From: JACCZX01 sp963710675
GTDB taxonomy: Bacteria > Pseudomonadota > Gammaproteobacteria > Burkholderiales > Burkholderiaceae_F
Length of the DNA: 64,000 bases
Direction of reading: 5' to 3'
Assembly: GCA_963710675.1 (NCBI GenBank)
Contig: CAVQBE010000006.1
Location: 1 to 64,000 of the forward strand
Shown here: piece after piece, positions 47,173 through 56,354 of the stretch
How the letters are laid out: each line of letters begins with the position of its first letter
Position numbering within the stretch: the first letter of the stretch is position 1
Translations under genes and position numbers: made by a program
The notes under the pieces: model-generated
The model's database searches: none
What the model saw: the letters and a program-made list of their open reading frames with translations, nothing else
Told to the model about the DNA's origin: nothing

Positions 47173-49027
47173 CCCGGCAGGCTTCTGGTCTGAGAAGGCA
47201 AGCCTGATTGACTGGCAGCAACCGTTTTCGCAGGTGCTCGATTACTCGAACCCGCCTTTTGCCAAGTGGTTCGTCGGCGGTACCACCAACCTCTGCCATA
47301 ACGCGGTCGATCGGCATCTGACCGCGCGCGGCGATCAGGCCGCACTGATCTACGTCTCGACCGAAACCGGCGACGAAAAAACCTACACCTACCGCCAGCT
47401 GTATCGCGAGGTCAATCGAATGGCGGGAATTTTGCGGTCGCTTGGCGTTGCGCGAGGTGATCGCGTGCTGATCTACCTGCCGATGATTCCCGAAGCCGCG
47501 TTTGCGATGCTGGCCTGCGTGCGTATCGGCGCGATTCATTCGGTCGTGTTCGGCGGCTTCGCGTCGGTCAGCCTGGCAACGCGCATCGACGACGCACAGC
47601 CGAAGCTGATTATCTCGGCCGATGCGGGGTCGCGTGCGGGCAAACCGATCCCTTACAAGCATCTGCTCGACGAAGCGATCGCGTTGGCACAGTTCCCTCC
47701 GCCGAAAGTACTGCTGATCAATCGAAAGCTCGCGGACATGACGCACGTTGCTGGACGCGACGTCGACTACGCCACGCTGCGCGCGGAACACATGAATGAC
47801 GAGGTCGAGTGCGAATGGCTCGAGTCATCCGAACCAAGCTACATCCTGTATACGTCGGGCACGACCGGGAAGCCGAAAGGCGTGCAGCGCGATACCGGCG
47901 GGTACGCGGTCGCGCTTGCGGCGTCGATGCGCGACATTTTCTGCAGTCAGCCTGGCGGGACCTACTTTTCGACCAGCGACATTGGATGGGTGGTCGGTCA
48001 CTCGTACATCGTCTACGGGCCACTAATCAATGGCATGGCCACGGTCATGTATGAAGGCCTGCCGATTCGCCCCGACGGCGGCATCTGGTGGAGCATTGTC
48101 GAGAAGTACAAAGTCAACGTGATGTTCTCATCACCGACGGCGATTCGCGTATTAAAGAAACAGGATCCGGCGCTGCTGAAGAAATACGACTTATCGAGCC
48201 TCAGCTTGCTGTTTCTAGCAGGCGAGCCACTCGACGAGACCACTGCACGTTGGATCTCCGATGGCATTGGCAAACCTGTTATCGACAACTATTGGCAAAC
48301 TGAAACGGGATGGCCGATCCTTGGAATACCTCGCAATGTTGAGGCGCTGCCGACCAAGTTCGGATCGCCGGGCGTCCCCGCCGCCGGCTACTCAGTGAAA
48401 ATTTTTAACGAATCGACCGGCGAAGAGGTTACGAAGCCGCATCAAAAGGGCGTCGTCGCAATCGAAGGGCCGCTGCCGCCGGGCTGCATGACCACGGTGT
48501 GGCACGACGATCAACGGTTCGTGCGTACCTACTGGTCCAGCGTGCCGAATCAGCAGGTCTATTCGACATTCGATTGGGGTATTCGCGATGATGACGGCTA
48601 CTTTTTTATCCTCGGCCGTACGGACGACGTTATTAACGTCGCAGGTCACCGGCTTGGCACGCGAGAGATCGAGGAGTCCTTGTCGTCGCACCCGAACGTT
48701 GCCGAAGTCGCGGTGGTCGGTGTTTCCGATTCCCTGAAAGGCCAGGTGGCGCTGGCCTTCGCAATTCTGAAAGACCCAACACGGGCAGACACCGTGGAGA
48801 AGAGGCTTGCCCACGAGGGCGAAATGATGAAAGTGGTTGATTCACAACTCGGAGCCGTCGCACGTCCTTCGCGCGTTCACTTTGTAAGTGTGCTGCCAAA
48901 GACACGCTCCGGCAAACTGTTGCGACGATCAATCCAGGCGCTCGCCGAAGGTCGCGATGCGGGTGATCTGACAACAATCGAGGATCCGACTGCTCTCGAA
49001 CAAATCAAGACTGCGATCCTCGCGTGA
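47132..49027 (+). CDS. prpE: Propionate--CoA ligase
   Basis: Activates propionate to propionyl-CoA, 631 residues. AMP-binding motifs: YTSGTTGKPKG, NYWQTETGWP, and the C-terminal DDVINVAGHRLGTREIEE with the catalytic lysine in KTRSGKLLRR. ACS-type cap sequence near the N terminus (DPAGFWSEKA-IDW) and VFGGFASVSLATRIDDA fit PrpE. The gene is without methylcitrate-cycle neighbours. Its TGA overlaps the next GTG. Confidence 0.93.
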   Translation: MTTYKEYHAKSLRDPAGFWSEKASLIDWQQPFSQVLDYSNPPFAKWFVGGTTNLCHNAVDRHLTARGDQAALIYVSTETGDEKTYTYRQLYREVNRMAGILRSLGVARGDRVLIYLPMIPEAAFAMLACVRIGAIHSVVFGGFASVSLATRIDDAQPKLIISADAGSRAGKPIPYKHLLDEAIALAQFPPPKVLLINRKLADMTHVAGRDVDYATLRAEHMNDEVECEWLESSEPSYILYTSGTTGKPKGVQRDTGGYAVALAASMRDIFCSQPGGTYFSTSDIGWVVGHSYIVYGPLINGMATVMYEGLPIRPDGGIWWSIVEKYKVNVMFSSPTAIRVLKKQDPALLKKYDLSSLSLLFLAGEPLDETTARWISDGIGKPVIDNYWQTETGWPILGIPRNVEALPTKFGSPGVPAAGYSVKIFNESTGEEVTKPHQKGVVAIEGPLPPGCMTTVWHDDQRFVRTYWSSVPNQQVYSTFDWGIRDDDGYFFILGRTDDVINVAGHRLGTREIEESLSSHPNVAEVAVVGVSDSLKGQVALAFAILKDPTRADTVEKRLAHEGEMMKVVDSQLGAVARPSRVHFVSVLPKTRSGKLLRRSIQALAEGRDAGDLTTIEDPTALEQIKTAILA

Positions 49028-49776
49028 CTTTTAACTACGCTCTATCGAATTTGTTGCTGCCGCCAACGTCGCTGATTGCCTTGACGATCATCGGCGCGTT
49101 GGCGTTGAGGCGGCGGCGCGCGTTCGGGATGGTGCTGATCGTTGGCTCGCAGTTGCTGTTGCTCGCGCTGTCGATGCCGGTTGTTGCGAACGCGCTGGTA
49201 CGGTCGCTGGAGCCGCCACCTGCTTCCATCGGAGAGCTCAAACGCGCGCAGGCGATCGTGGTGCTGGGAGGTGGACGCAATCTCGGTGCGCCCGAATGGG
49301 GCGGCGAAACCGTGAACGACTACACCTTGCGGCGAGCGCGTTATGGTGCGCGGCTTGCGCGCGAAACGGGGCTACCGGTTTATGTCAGCGGCGGCAAGCC
49401 GACCGGCGGGCAGTTCGCCGAAGGCACGCTGATGCGCGAACTGATCGCGCGTGAGCTCAACTCGCCGGTCAAATGGGTCGAGGTCGCTTCCGAAACCACG
49501 CGCGAACAGGCGCAAATGGCTGCGCAAGATTTAAAGCCGCAGCAGATCAGCCGCGTTGCGCTTGTCACCGACGCGGTGCACATGCCGCGCGCGCAGCGCG
49601 CTTTCGAGCTGGCAGGCCTGGCGGTTATTAGTGCGCCGACCGGCTATACCGCGCAACGGCCGTTTGCGCCATATCAGCTGATCCCCGGCCCCATCGCGCT
49701 GCGCGAGTCGCACGTCGCCCTGCGCGAGTGGGCTCGCAGCTCCACCATCACGTTCTGGCACTGGTCGACTAGATGA
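49024..49776 (+). CDS. YdcF/ElyC family protein (DUF218)
   Basis: A 250-residue protein: two N-terminal membrane helices (about residues 5-25 and 35-60) then the DUF218 domain with AIVVLGGGRN, VYVSGGKPTGGQ and TTREQAQMAAQDL. ElyC-type proteins act in the cell envelope. GTG start at 49024 overlaps the prpE stop (GTGA). Confidence 0.85.
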   Translation: MTFNYALSNLLLPPTSLIALTIIGALALRRRRAFGMVLIVGSQLLLLALSMPVVANALVRSLEPPPASIGELKRAQAIVVLGGGRNLGAPEWGGETVNDYTLRRARYGARLARETGLPVYVSGGKPTGGQFAEGTLMRELIARELNSPVKWVEVASETTREQAQMAAQDLKPQQISRVALVTDAVHMPRAQRAFELAGLAVISAPTGYTAQRPFAPYQLIPGPIALRESHVALREWARSSTITFWHWSTR

Positions 49777-50171
49777 AAACAAAACCTTGGCTGACCCTCG
49801 AAGACGCACAACGCATCGCCGCCGCCGCAGAAGCTGAGGCGCGAAGCCATCAATGGGCCGTCGTGATTGCTATTTGCGACGACGGCGGTCACCTCGTGCT
49901 ATTGCATCGCCTCGACGGCGTCGCACCGATCTCTTCGACGATAGCGCCAGCGAAGGCACGCGCCGCCGCGCTTGGCAAGCGTGAAACGAAGTTGTATGAG
50001 GACATGATCAATCAGGGTCGCGCTGCGTTTCTGTCAGCGCCGCTCGACGGCATGCTGGAAGGCGGCGTGCCAATCATCGTCGACGGTCATGTCGTCGGTG
50101 CGATCGGCGTGTCGGGCGTCAAATCCAGTGAGGACGCGCAGATCGCAAAGGCCGGGGTCGCTGCGCTGTAA
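49773..50171 (+). CDS. GlcG/HbpS family heme-binding protein
   Basis: 132 residues, typical length. Family patterns: LTLEDAQRIAAAAEAEA, VVIAICDDGGHLVLLHRLD and GGVPIIVDGHVVGAIGVSG. Function unproven; some members bind haem or act on glycolate. ATG overlaps the previous stop by 4 bp. Confidence 0.88.
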   Translation: MKTKPWLTLEDAQRIAAAAEAEARSHQWAVVIAICDDGGHLVLLHRLDGVAPISSTIAPAKARAAALGKRETKLYEDMINQGRAAFLSAPLDGMLEGGVPIIVDGHVVGAIGVSGVKSSEDAQIAKAGVAAL

Positions 50172-50180
50172 ACAAAGATC

Positions 50181-51542
50181 CTAAACAGCGGCCTCGCGCG
50201 CAGCTCGTCCGCGCTCGATGTTGATCGACGCGATCAGCAGCAACCCGATCACAAAAAAGCCGCCGGTAATCATCATTCCGAGCCGGTAGTTGTTGTCGGT
50301 CAGAAACAGTACTGCGCTGAAGGTCAGCGGCCCGACAATCGCAGCCACTTGCACCGACAACGTCCACAGTCCGTAGAACTCTGCCAATCGTGAGGCTGGC
50401 GCAAACACGCCCGCCATCGCACGCCCGGCAGACTGACTCGATCCCATCGCCAGTCCGGCGAGATTGGCCGAAAGCCAGAACAGCGCTGAAGTCGTCGCCA
50501 TCGACGCCGTAATCGTCATTGCAATCCAAATCATCAAGGTCAGCGCAAGCGCCCGCTTATGTCCCAGTCTGTCCTGCACGTAGCCGAATGCGAACGCGCC
50601 TATCGCGGCGGTGATGTTCACTACCAGCACAAGCATCAGCGTCTGCTCAAAAGTAAATTTCATGACCTCCAACGCGTAGATGGAAGCCAGCGCGATGACC
50701 ACTGCAACGCCCGACTGATAAAACGCGCCGCATAGCAAGAGCCTCGCGAAGTCACGATAGTGGCGCAGGTGCTTCAGCGTCGAAGCCAGCCGCGATATCG
50801 AGTCACGCAGCGCGTTCAAACTTCCTTCTCCCTGCGGCACGGCACGTTCACGCAGAATGAACAACGTGGGCAGAGCTGCCAGCGCGAAGACTCCTGCAGT
50901 GATGAGCATCGTCACTGGCACGAAATCTTCCGCAACTCCACCGCGCCCACGCGACCAGGTGACATATGCCAGGCAGACGGCCAGCGTCGCCAGCCCGCCC
51001 AGGTATCCAAAGCTCCATCCCCACCCTGAGACCTTGCCCAACGCATGCGGACGTGCAATTTCCGGCAGAAACGCGCCAATCAGCGAAACACCCGTTTGGA
51101 AGAAAAAATTCGAAATGACAATGGCGACGATCGCGATAGCGACGTCACCGCGCCCCGCGAACGCGAGCGCAGCGGTAGACACCACGCAGCCCACCGTCGA
51201 TAGCCGCAATAACCATTGCTTACGCGCGTGCAAGTCAGCGTAAGCCCCGATCATCGGCATCGCGATCATCACCGCAGCATTGGAAACGGCCAGCGTGATC
51301 AACCACACCTGCGCGCCCCAGACGGCGCCATCGGCCACTATGCTGACGAAGTACCCGTTGAAAACCGCAGTCAGAACGACAGTCGTATAGCCCGAATTTG
51401 CGAAGTCGTAGCCGGCCCACGAGAGCACCTCGCGTCGGCGGACGCCTGGGTTTAGCGCTGCAGGATCGAAGATCCGGGAAATGAAACGCGAAAACAGCAT
51501 GAACAGCGGCTGCGGCTTCACCGTTTCAGTTTCACGTTTCAC
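50181..51542 (-). CDS. MFS transporter, UMF1 (Atg22-like) family
   Basis: A 453-residue transporter with about twelve membrane helices. The N-terminal EVLSWAGYDFANSGYTTVVL and the GWSFGYLGGLATL segment are typical of the UMF1 group. Substrate unknown, possibly amino acids. It is divergent from the Lrp regulator gene (47 bp apart). Confidence 0.85.
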   Translation of the reverse strand: MKRETETVKPQPLFMLFSRFISRIFDPAALNPGVRRREVLSWAGYDFANSGYTTVVLTAVFNGYFVSIVADGAVWGAQVWLITLAVSNAAVMIAMPMIGAYADLHARKQWLLRLSTVGCVVSTAALAFAGRGDVAIAIVAIVISNFFFQTGVSLIGAFLPEIARPHALGKVSGWGWSFGYLGGLATLAVCLAYVTWSRGRGGVAEDFVPVTMLITAGVFALAALPTLFILRERAVPQGEGSLNALRDSISRLASTLKHLRHYRDFARLLLCGAFYQSGVAVVIALASIYALEVMKFTFEQTLMLVLVVNITAAIGAFAFGYVQDRLGHKRALALTLMIWIAMTITASMATTSALFWLSANLAGLAMGSSQSAGRAMAGVFAPASRLAEFYGLWTLSVQVAAIVGPLTFSAVLFLTDNNYRLGMMITGGFFVIGLLLIASINIERGRAAREAAV

Positions 51543-51589
51543 TGAAGCCGATGCTACGCGAACAGCCGCACGCTTCGTATACTTGACGC

Positions 51590-52063
51590 ATGGCTACCCG
51601 CGATCTTGACCGTATCGATCGAAAGATTCTGGAAACGCTTCAGCTCGACGGGCGTATTACCAACCAGGAACTTTCGACGCGCATTTCGCTCAGCCCTCGC
51701 GCTTGCCTCGAGCGCGTGCGCCGGCTGGAGCGCATCGGCATCATTTCGGGCTATATGGCGCTGGTTGAGCCGCGCAAGCTAGGTGGCGTTCTGACCGTTG
51801 TCGTCGAGGTGACTCTAAGAGACCAAAAACAGGCGACGCACGCGCGTTTCGAGCAGCGCGCTCGCGCTGCCGACGAAGTGGTCGAGTGTTTCCTGGTCTC
51901 GGGGCAATGCGACTACGTGTTGCGGCTGGCGTGCCGGGATCTCGATCACTATCGAGAGCTGACCAATGCATGGACCGACGACGCTGCCCTCGGCGTTGAA
52001 AAAATAACGTCGAAGCCTGAGTTGCAGACCATCAAGTCATTTCGCGGTTATCCGTTGCCTTAG
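51590..52063 (+). CDS. Lrp/AsnC family transcriptional regulator
   Basis: 157 residues with an N-terminal helix-turn-helix (LDRIDRKILETLQLDGRITN, LSTRISLSPRACLERVRRLE) and the ligand-binding RAM domain from about residue 70. Placed between the MFS gene and the arginine/ornithine gene, it probably controls both in response to arginine, ornithine or proline. Confidence 0.92.
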   Translation: MATRDLDRIDRKILETLQLDGRITNQELSTRISLSPRACLERVRRLERIGIISGYMALVEPRKLGGVLTVVVEVTLRDQKQATHARFEQRARAADEVVECFLVSGQCDYVLRLACRDLDHYRELTNAWTDDAALGVEKITSKPELQTIKSFRGYPLP

Positions 52064-52207
52064 GCGCACCACCGCCGCGCTGCGGTGCACCGCCGATTCT
52101 GCGGTTCGCAGCGTCAAGGCGTTCAGGTTCGGCATTTCGACCCTGTTACTTCAGCCTCGTATTTCGTGCTTTGTCCCTACATTTGTCATTACCGAATGAG
52201 GGCATCT

Positions 52208-54389
52208 ATGAACGCGCGAGTCGACATGCAAATCAATCAGGCGGAATTGGCGATCGCCGTTGAAAAGAGCTTCGCGGCGCCGAACTACGCACCGATTCCC
52301 GTCGTGCTCGATCGCGGCGACGGCAGCTGGCTTTGGGACGCTGACGGGAAGCGCTACCTCGACTTCATGTCGGCCTATTCCGCCGTCAGTCACGGCCATG
52401 CGCATCCGCGTTTGGTCGCCGCGTTGACCGATCAGGCGCAGCGCGTCGCCGTTACTTCGCGCGCATATCACTCGATCGAGCTCGGGCCGTTTCTCGCCAA
52501 GCTGGTCGAAGTCGCAGACCTGTCAAAGCCAGCCAAAGCACTGCCGGCCAGCGGCGGCGCGGAATCGGTCGAAACCGCAATCAAGGCCGCGCGCCGCTGG
52601 GGCTATCGAGTCAAAGGAATTCCGACTGATCACGCGAACATCGTCGTAGCGCGCGGCAACTTTCATGGCCGCTCCACCACGATCGTGGGCTTCTCCACCG
52701 AGCCTGCGTATCGCGCGGACTTCGGTCCGTTCGCGCCGGGCTTTCGCCACTTCGAATTCGGAAACATCGAATCGCTGCGCGCTGCGATCGATGATGATAC
52801 GTGCGCGATTCTGATCGAGCCGATTCAGGGCGAAGCGGGCATCGTGCTGCCGCCCGCCGGCTTCCTGCGGGCGGCACGTGAACTTGCCGACGAGCGCAAC
52901 GTTCTGCTGATCCTCGACGAGATTCAATCGGGACTCGGCCGCACCGGCGAATGGTTTGCGTACATGCACGAGGGCATCCGGCCTGATGGTGTCATCGTTG
53001 GCAAGGCTCTGGGCGGCGGGTTGCTTCCCGTTTCAGCGTTCGTTGCTGTCAACTCAGTGATGGATCTGCTCGAGCCAGGCAGCCACGGCTCGACCTTCGG
53101 CGGCAATCCACTGGCAGCACGCGTCGGCCGCGAGGCGCTCGCCGTGATCGAGGAAGAGCAGCTTGTCGAGCGCAGCCGTGAACTCGGCGAACATCTGCTG
53201 TCGCGCTTGCGCGCCCTAACATCTCCGCTGATCTGTGCGGTACGCGGACGCGGACTTTGGGTTGGCGTCGAGCTCGACGCTGGCGTATCGGCGCGCAAAG
53301 TCGCCGAGCGCATGGCCGTCCGCGGCGTTCTGACCAAGGACACGCATGAAACGGTGATTCGATTCGCGCCGCCGCTGACTATCAGCCGTGAGGCGCTCGA
53401 CTGGGGCATCGACGTATTCGCGGATGTGTTGTCTGAGTTCGACGCACACGCAGCTTTGACACACAGCGATCGCGTCCGGCCCACAGCGACAGTCGCGTCA
53501 ACCGCGCACCTGATGATGAGCGCGCCTGAGCACTTCGAGGTGAGCTACACGATCAACCCATGGATGCAACCGTCGCAATGGTCGGTGTCATCGAAAAAGC
53601 TCGCGGGTGATGCAAGGCGCGGCTGGAATCAGCTGAAGAAGACCTACGAACGTCTCGGCGCGCAAATTGAAGTGCAGCAGGCCGCCGCAGGATTGCCGGA
53701 CATGGTGTTCACTGCCAACGCCGCGGTCGTACTGGACCGCAAGGTCTTGCTCGCACGCTTTCTGTGCGCGGAGCGGCAGGGTGAAGAAGTCGCATAACCG
53801 AAAGTTTTTCGAAGCGCTGCGTGCGCAGGGGGTCGTCGATCAAATCGTCGATCCACCGGCAGGACAGTATTTCGAAGGCGCCGGCGATGCGATCTGGGAC
53901 GCGACGCGGCGCCTGATCTGGACTGGCTATGGTCAGCGCTCGAGCCGCGACATGTTCCGCACGATCGAAGAACTGTACGGCGTGCCAGCGATCGCGCTCG
54001 AATTGATCGATCCGCGCTTCTATCACCTGGACACTTGCTTCTGCGTGCTCTCGGGCGGGGATGTGTTGTGGTATCCGGCTGCGTTCTCAGCGAGTGCAGC
54101 CAGCGCCGTGCGCGAAATTGTCGGCGACGACAAGCTGATCGAGGCCACCGATGATGATGCGTTTCACCTCGGCGTGAACTCAGTGTGCATCGGCCGCGAA
54201 GTCGTGATGTGCCACGCGTCGGCGCCAACGCTCGCAGCGCTGACCGCGCGCGGTTATCACGTCAATATCGTGCCGTTGGACTCGTTCAATCGCTCGGGAG
54301 GCGCAGCCTATTGCCTTACTTTGCGCCTGGACAACACGACGCTGATCGAGAAGCCAACCGCATTTGAGGAGATGCGTCGCGCCGCCTAG
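52208..54389 (+). CDS. rocD: Ornithine aminotransferase joined to a CtlX/DDAH-like hydrolase, frameshifted
   Basis: Two activities are encoded. Residues about 1-415 are a class-III aminotransferase: SAYSAVSHGHAHPRLV, ILIEPIQGEAGIVLPP, LLILDEIQSGLGRTGE and Lys266 (PLP) in VIVGKALGGG. The next about 310 residues resemble arginine-deiminase-type hydrolases: PEHFEVSYTINPWMQP, DMVFTANAAVVLDRKVLLARF, YFEGAGDAIWD, YHLDTCFCVL and the catalytic Cys in AAYCLTL (54312-54314). A single frame break near 53789 (one extra G) splits the hydrolase part. Reaction: arginine or citrulline to ornithine, then glutamate semialdehyde. Whether the two parts are truly fused is open. The ATG at 52208 has the ribosome site GAGGG. 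Confidence 0.85.
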
Positions 54390-54394
54390 CTGCA

Positions 54395-54423
54395 AGGCGG
54401 CCGGCTAACGGCGTAATCCGCCT
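54395..54423. other. Imperfect hairpin before the ClpX-like gene
   Basis: AGGCGG (54395-54400) and CCGCCT (54418-54423) are complementary, with an inner CCGGCTAACGGCG, just after the hydrolase stop. No T run follows. Confidence 0.35.
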
Positions 54424-54527
54424 CGCACACCCCGACTGAAGCATTTTGCTGATCTAATCCGGGATGGTGCGATCATGGCCCGCGCCTCCCGTGAATCGGA
54501 CTTGCCGGGTAGGCAAGCGGTGAAACG

Positions 54528-55556
54528 ATGAGCGGAGAGCGACAAATGAATGCCTTGGATCCTCGCGTGACTCCGCGCGAGATCGTGCGTCATCTGGACC
54601 AGTACGTCATCGGACAGGACGAAGCCAAGAAGACACTGGCGGTAGCGGTCTATGCGCACTACCAGAAGCTCGCACTGTCACGCGACGAGGGGTTGGAGAT
54701 CACCAAGAGCAACGTGCTGCTGGTCGGCCCGACCGGCACCGGCAAGACATTGCTATGCGAATCGCTCGCGCGATTGCTGAAGGTTCCGTTCGTCACTGCA
54801 GACGCAACCTCGCTCGCCCAGTCGCGCTACGTCAACGATGAGATCCAGGCCATCCTCGAGCGCCTGCACGACAAGGCCGAAGGCGACGTTGGGAGAACGC
54901 AGCATGGCATCGTGTTCATCGACGAGATCGACAAATTGAAATCTGCTTCCGCCTCCTCGGATCGCGGGCCGTCAGGAGAAAGCGTTCAGCATGCGTTGCT
55001 GAAAATCATGGAAGGCGCACCGGTGCGCCTTGCGAGCGGCGAGTACCTCGACACGACGCATGTTCTGTTCATCTGCGGCGGCGCGTTCGTCGGTCTCAAC
55101 GCGATCATGGCCAACAACCAGGGGTTCGGTTTCGTCGCTACGTCAGAAGATGAGAACCGGCGGATGCTCGAGCGACTGAATGAACGCGTGAAACCGACTG
55201 ACCTTGTCGAATTCGGCCTGATTCCGGAGTTCAGCGGGCGGCTCACCACCGTGGCACGGCTGCGCGATCTGTCGCGCGACATGCTGGTCCGGATCATGAC
55301 CGAGCCGCGCAACTGCATCTACCGTCAGTTCCAGGCCATCCTGAAGGTTCAGGGTGTCGACCTCGTCGTCGCACCGCGCGCGTTCGAGGAGATTGCCGAT
55401 CTGGCGGTCGAGTACAAGTCGGGGGCGCGCAGTCTGCGCGGGCTGTTCGAAGAACTGATCGCTCCGGTGTTGTTCGCTGTACCCGACCACCCGGAAATCA
55501 AGCGCGTCGAGCTGTCGTCAATCTTTGCAGAGCCGCGCTACTTGCGCGCCGGCTGA
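54528..55556 (+). CDS. ClpX-like AAA+ ATPase without zinc-binding domain
   Basis: A 342-residue ATPase closely matching the ClpX core: DQYVIGQDEAKKTLAVAVY, Walker A GPTGTGKT (67-74), Walker B GIVFIDEIDK (128-134), SGESVQHALLKIMEG, FGLIPEFSGRL and sensor 2 GARSLRGLFE. Differences from ClpX are large: no N-terminal zinc domain, pore loop RYVN (100-103) for GYVG, no RKH loop, and FGF in place of the ClpP-binding IGF. It is probably an unfoldase-like or remodelling ATPase not working with ClpP in the usual way. It stands beside an enoyl-CoA hydratase gene. Confidence 0.85.
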   Translation: MSGERQMNALDPRVTPREIVRHLDQYVIGQDEAKKTLAVAVYAHYQKLALSRDEGLEITKSNVLLVGPTGTGKTLLCESLARLLKVPFVTADATSLAQSRYVNDEIQAILERLHDKAEGDVGRTQHGIVFIDEIDKLKSASASSDRGPSGESVQHALLKIMEGAPVRLASGEYLDTTHVLFICGGAFVGLNAIMANNQGFGFVATSEDENRRMLERLNERVKPTDLVEFGLIPEFSGRLTTVARLRDLSRDMLVRIMTEPRNCIYRQFQAILKVQGVDLVVAPRAFEEIADLAVEYKSGARSLRGLFEELIAPVLFAVPDHPEIKRVELSSIFAEPRYLRAG

Positions 55557-55559
55557 CGC

Positions 55560-56345
55560 TTACCACTTCGGCTTGCGTTTCTCCATGAACGCCTGCACGC
55601 CTTCCTGCGCAGAGTCATCGATCATGTTGCACGCCATGGTCTGGCCCGCCAGCTGGTACGCGGCTTCGATACCGGTCTCCAGTTGCCGATAGAAAAGATC
55701 CTTACCCATTGCGAGCGCCGAGCCGGGTTTGGAAAGGATCGAAGTAATCAGCTTGTCAATTTCGGCGTCGAGTTGATCGGCTGGCACTACGCGATTGACG
55801 AGGCCACGCTCGCGCGCCGTCTCGGCGTCTATGAAATCGCCGGTCACCAGCATTTCAAACGCCTGCTTGCGTCCGACGTTGCGGCTTAGCGCAACGCCTG
55901 GGGTCGAGCAAAACAGGCCGACGTTGATGCCCGACACTGCAAATTTCGCGTCGGAAGATGCGACGGCGAGATCGCACATCGCGACCAACTGGCAGCCAGC
56001 TGCGGTCGCGATGCCGTGCACACGCGCGATCACTGGCACGCGCAAGCGTTGAATCGTCATCATCAGTTTCGTGCATTGAGCGAACAGTGCCTGGTAATAC
56101 TCGAGCGCAGGATTGGCCTTCATCTGCTTCAGGTCATGCCCAGGGCAAAACGCTTTGCCCTGCGCGCCGATTACGACGACGCGCACCGACTCGTCGTCGG
56201 CCAGCGGCTCGAACTCGGTCTGCAATGCCGCCATCATTTCCTGTGACAACGCGTTGAATTGTTGCGGACGGTTCAGCGTCAGCGTCGCAACGCCGCGCTC
56301 ATCGCGCGTGGTCAATACATACTGTTCCGCTACCGGTGCGTTCAT
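55560..56345 (-). CDS. Enoyl-CoA hydratase/isomerase
   Basis: 261 residues of the crotonase fold. The oxyanion-hole segments are KAFCPGHDLKQM and the helix with ATAAGCQLVAMCDLAVAS; the catalytic region lies around FSVG-type LFCSTPGVALSRNVG. Acts in fatty acid beta-oxidation, matching the acyl-CoA synthetase 9 bp upstream and the dehydrogenase/ETF operon elsewhere. Confidence 0.9.
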   Translation of the reverse strand: MNAPVAEQYVLTTRDERGVATLTLNRPQQFNALSQEMMAALQTEFEPLADDESVRVVVIGAQGKAFCPGHDLKQMKANPALEYYQALFAQCTKLMMTIQRLRVPVIARVHGIATAAGCQLVAMCDLAVASSDAKFAVSGINVGLFCSTPGVALSRNVGRKQAFEMLVTGDFIDAETARERGLVNRVVPADQLDAEIDKLITSILSKPGSALAMGKDLFYRQLETGIEAAYQLAGQTMACNMIDDSAQEGVQAFMEKRKPKW

Positions 56346-56354
56346 TCGGACTCC

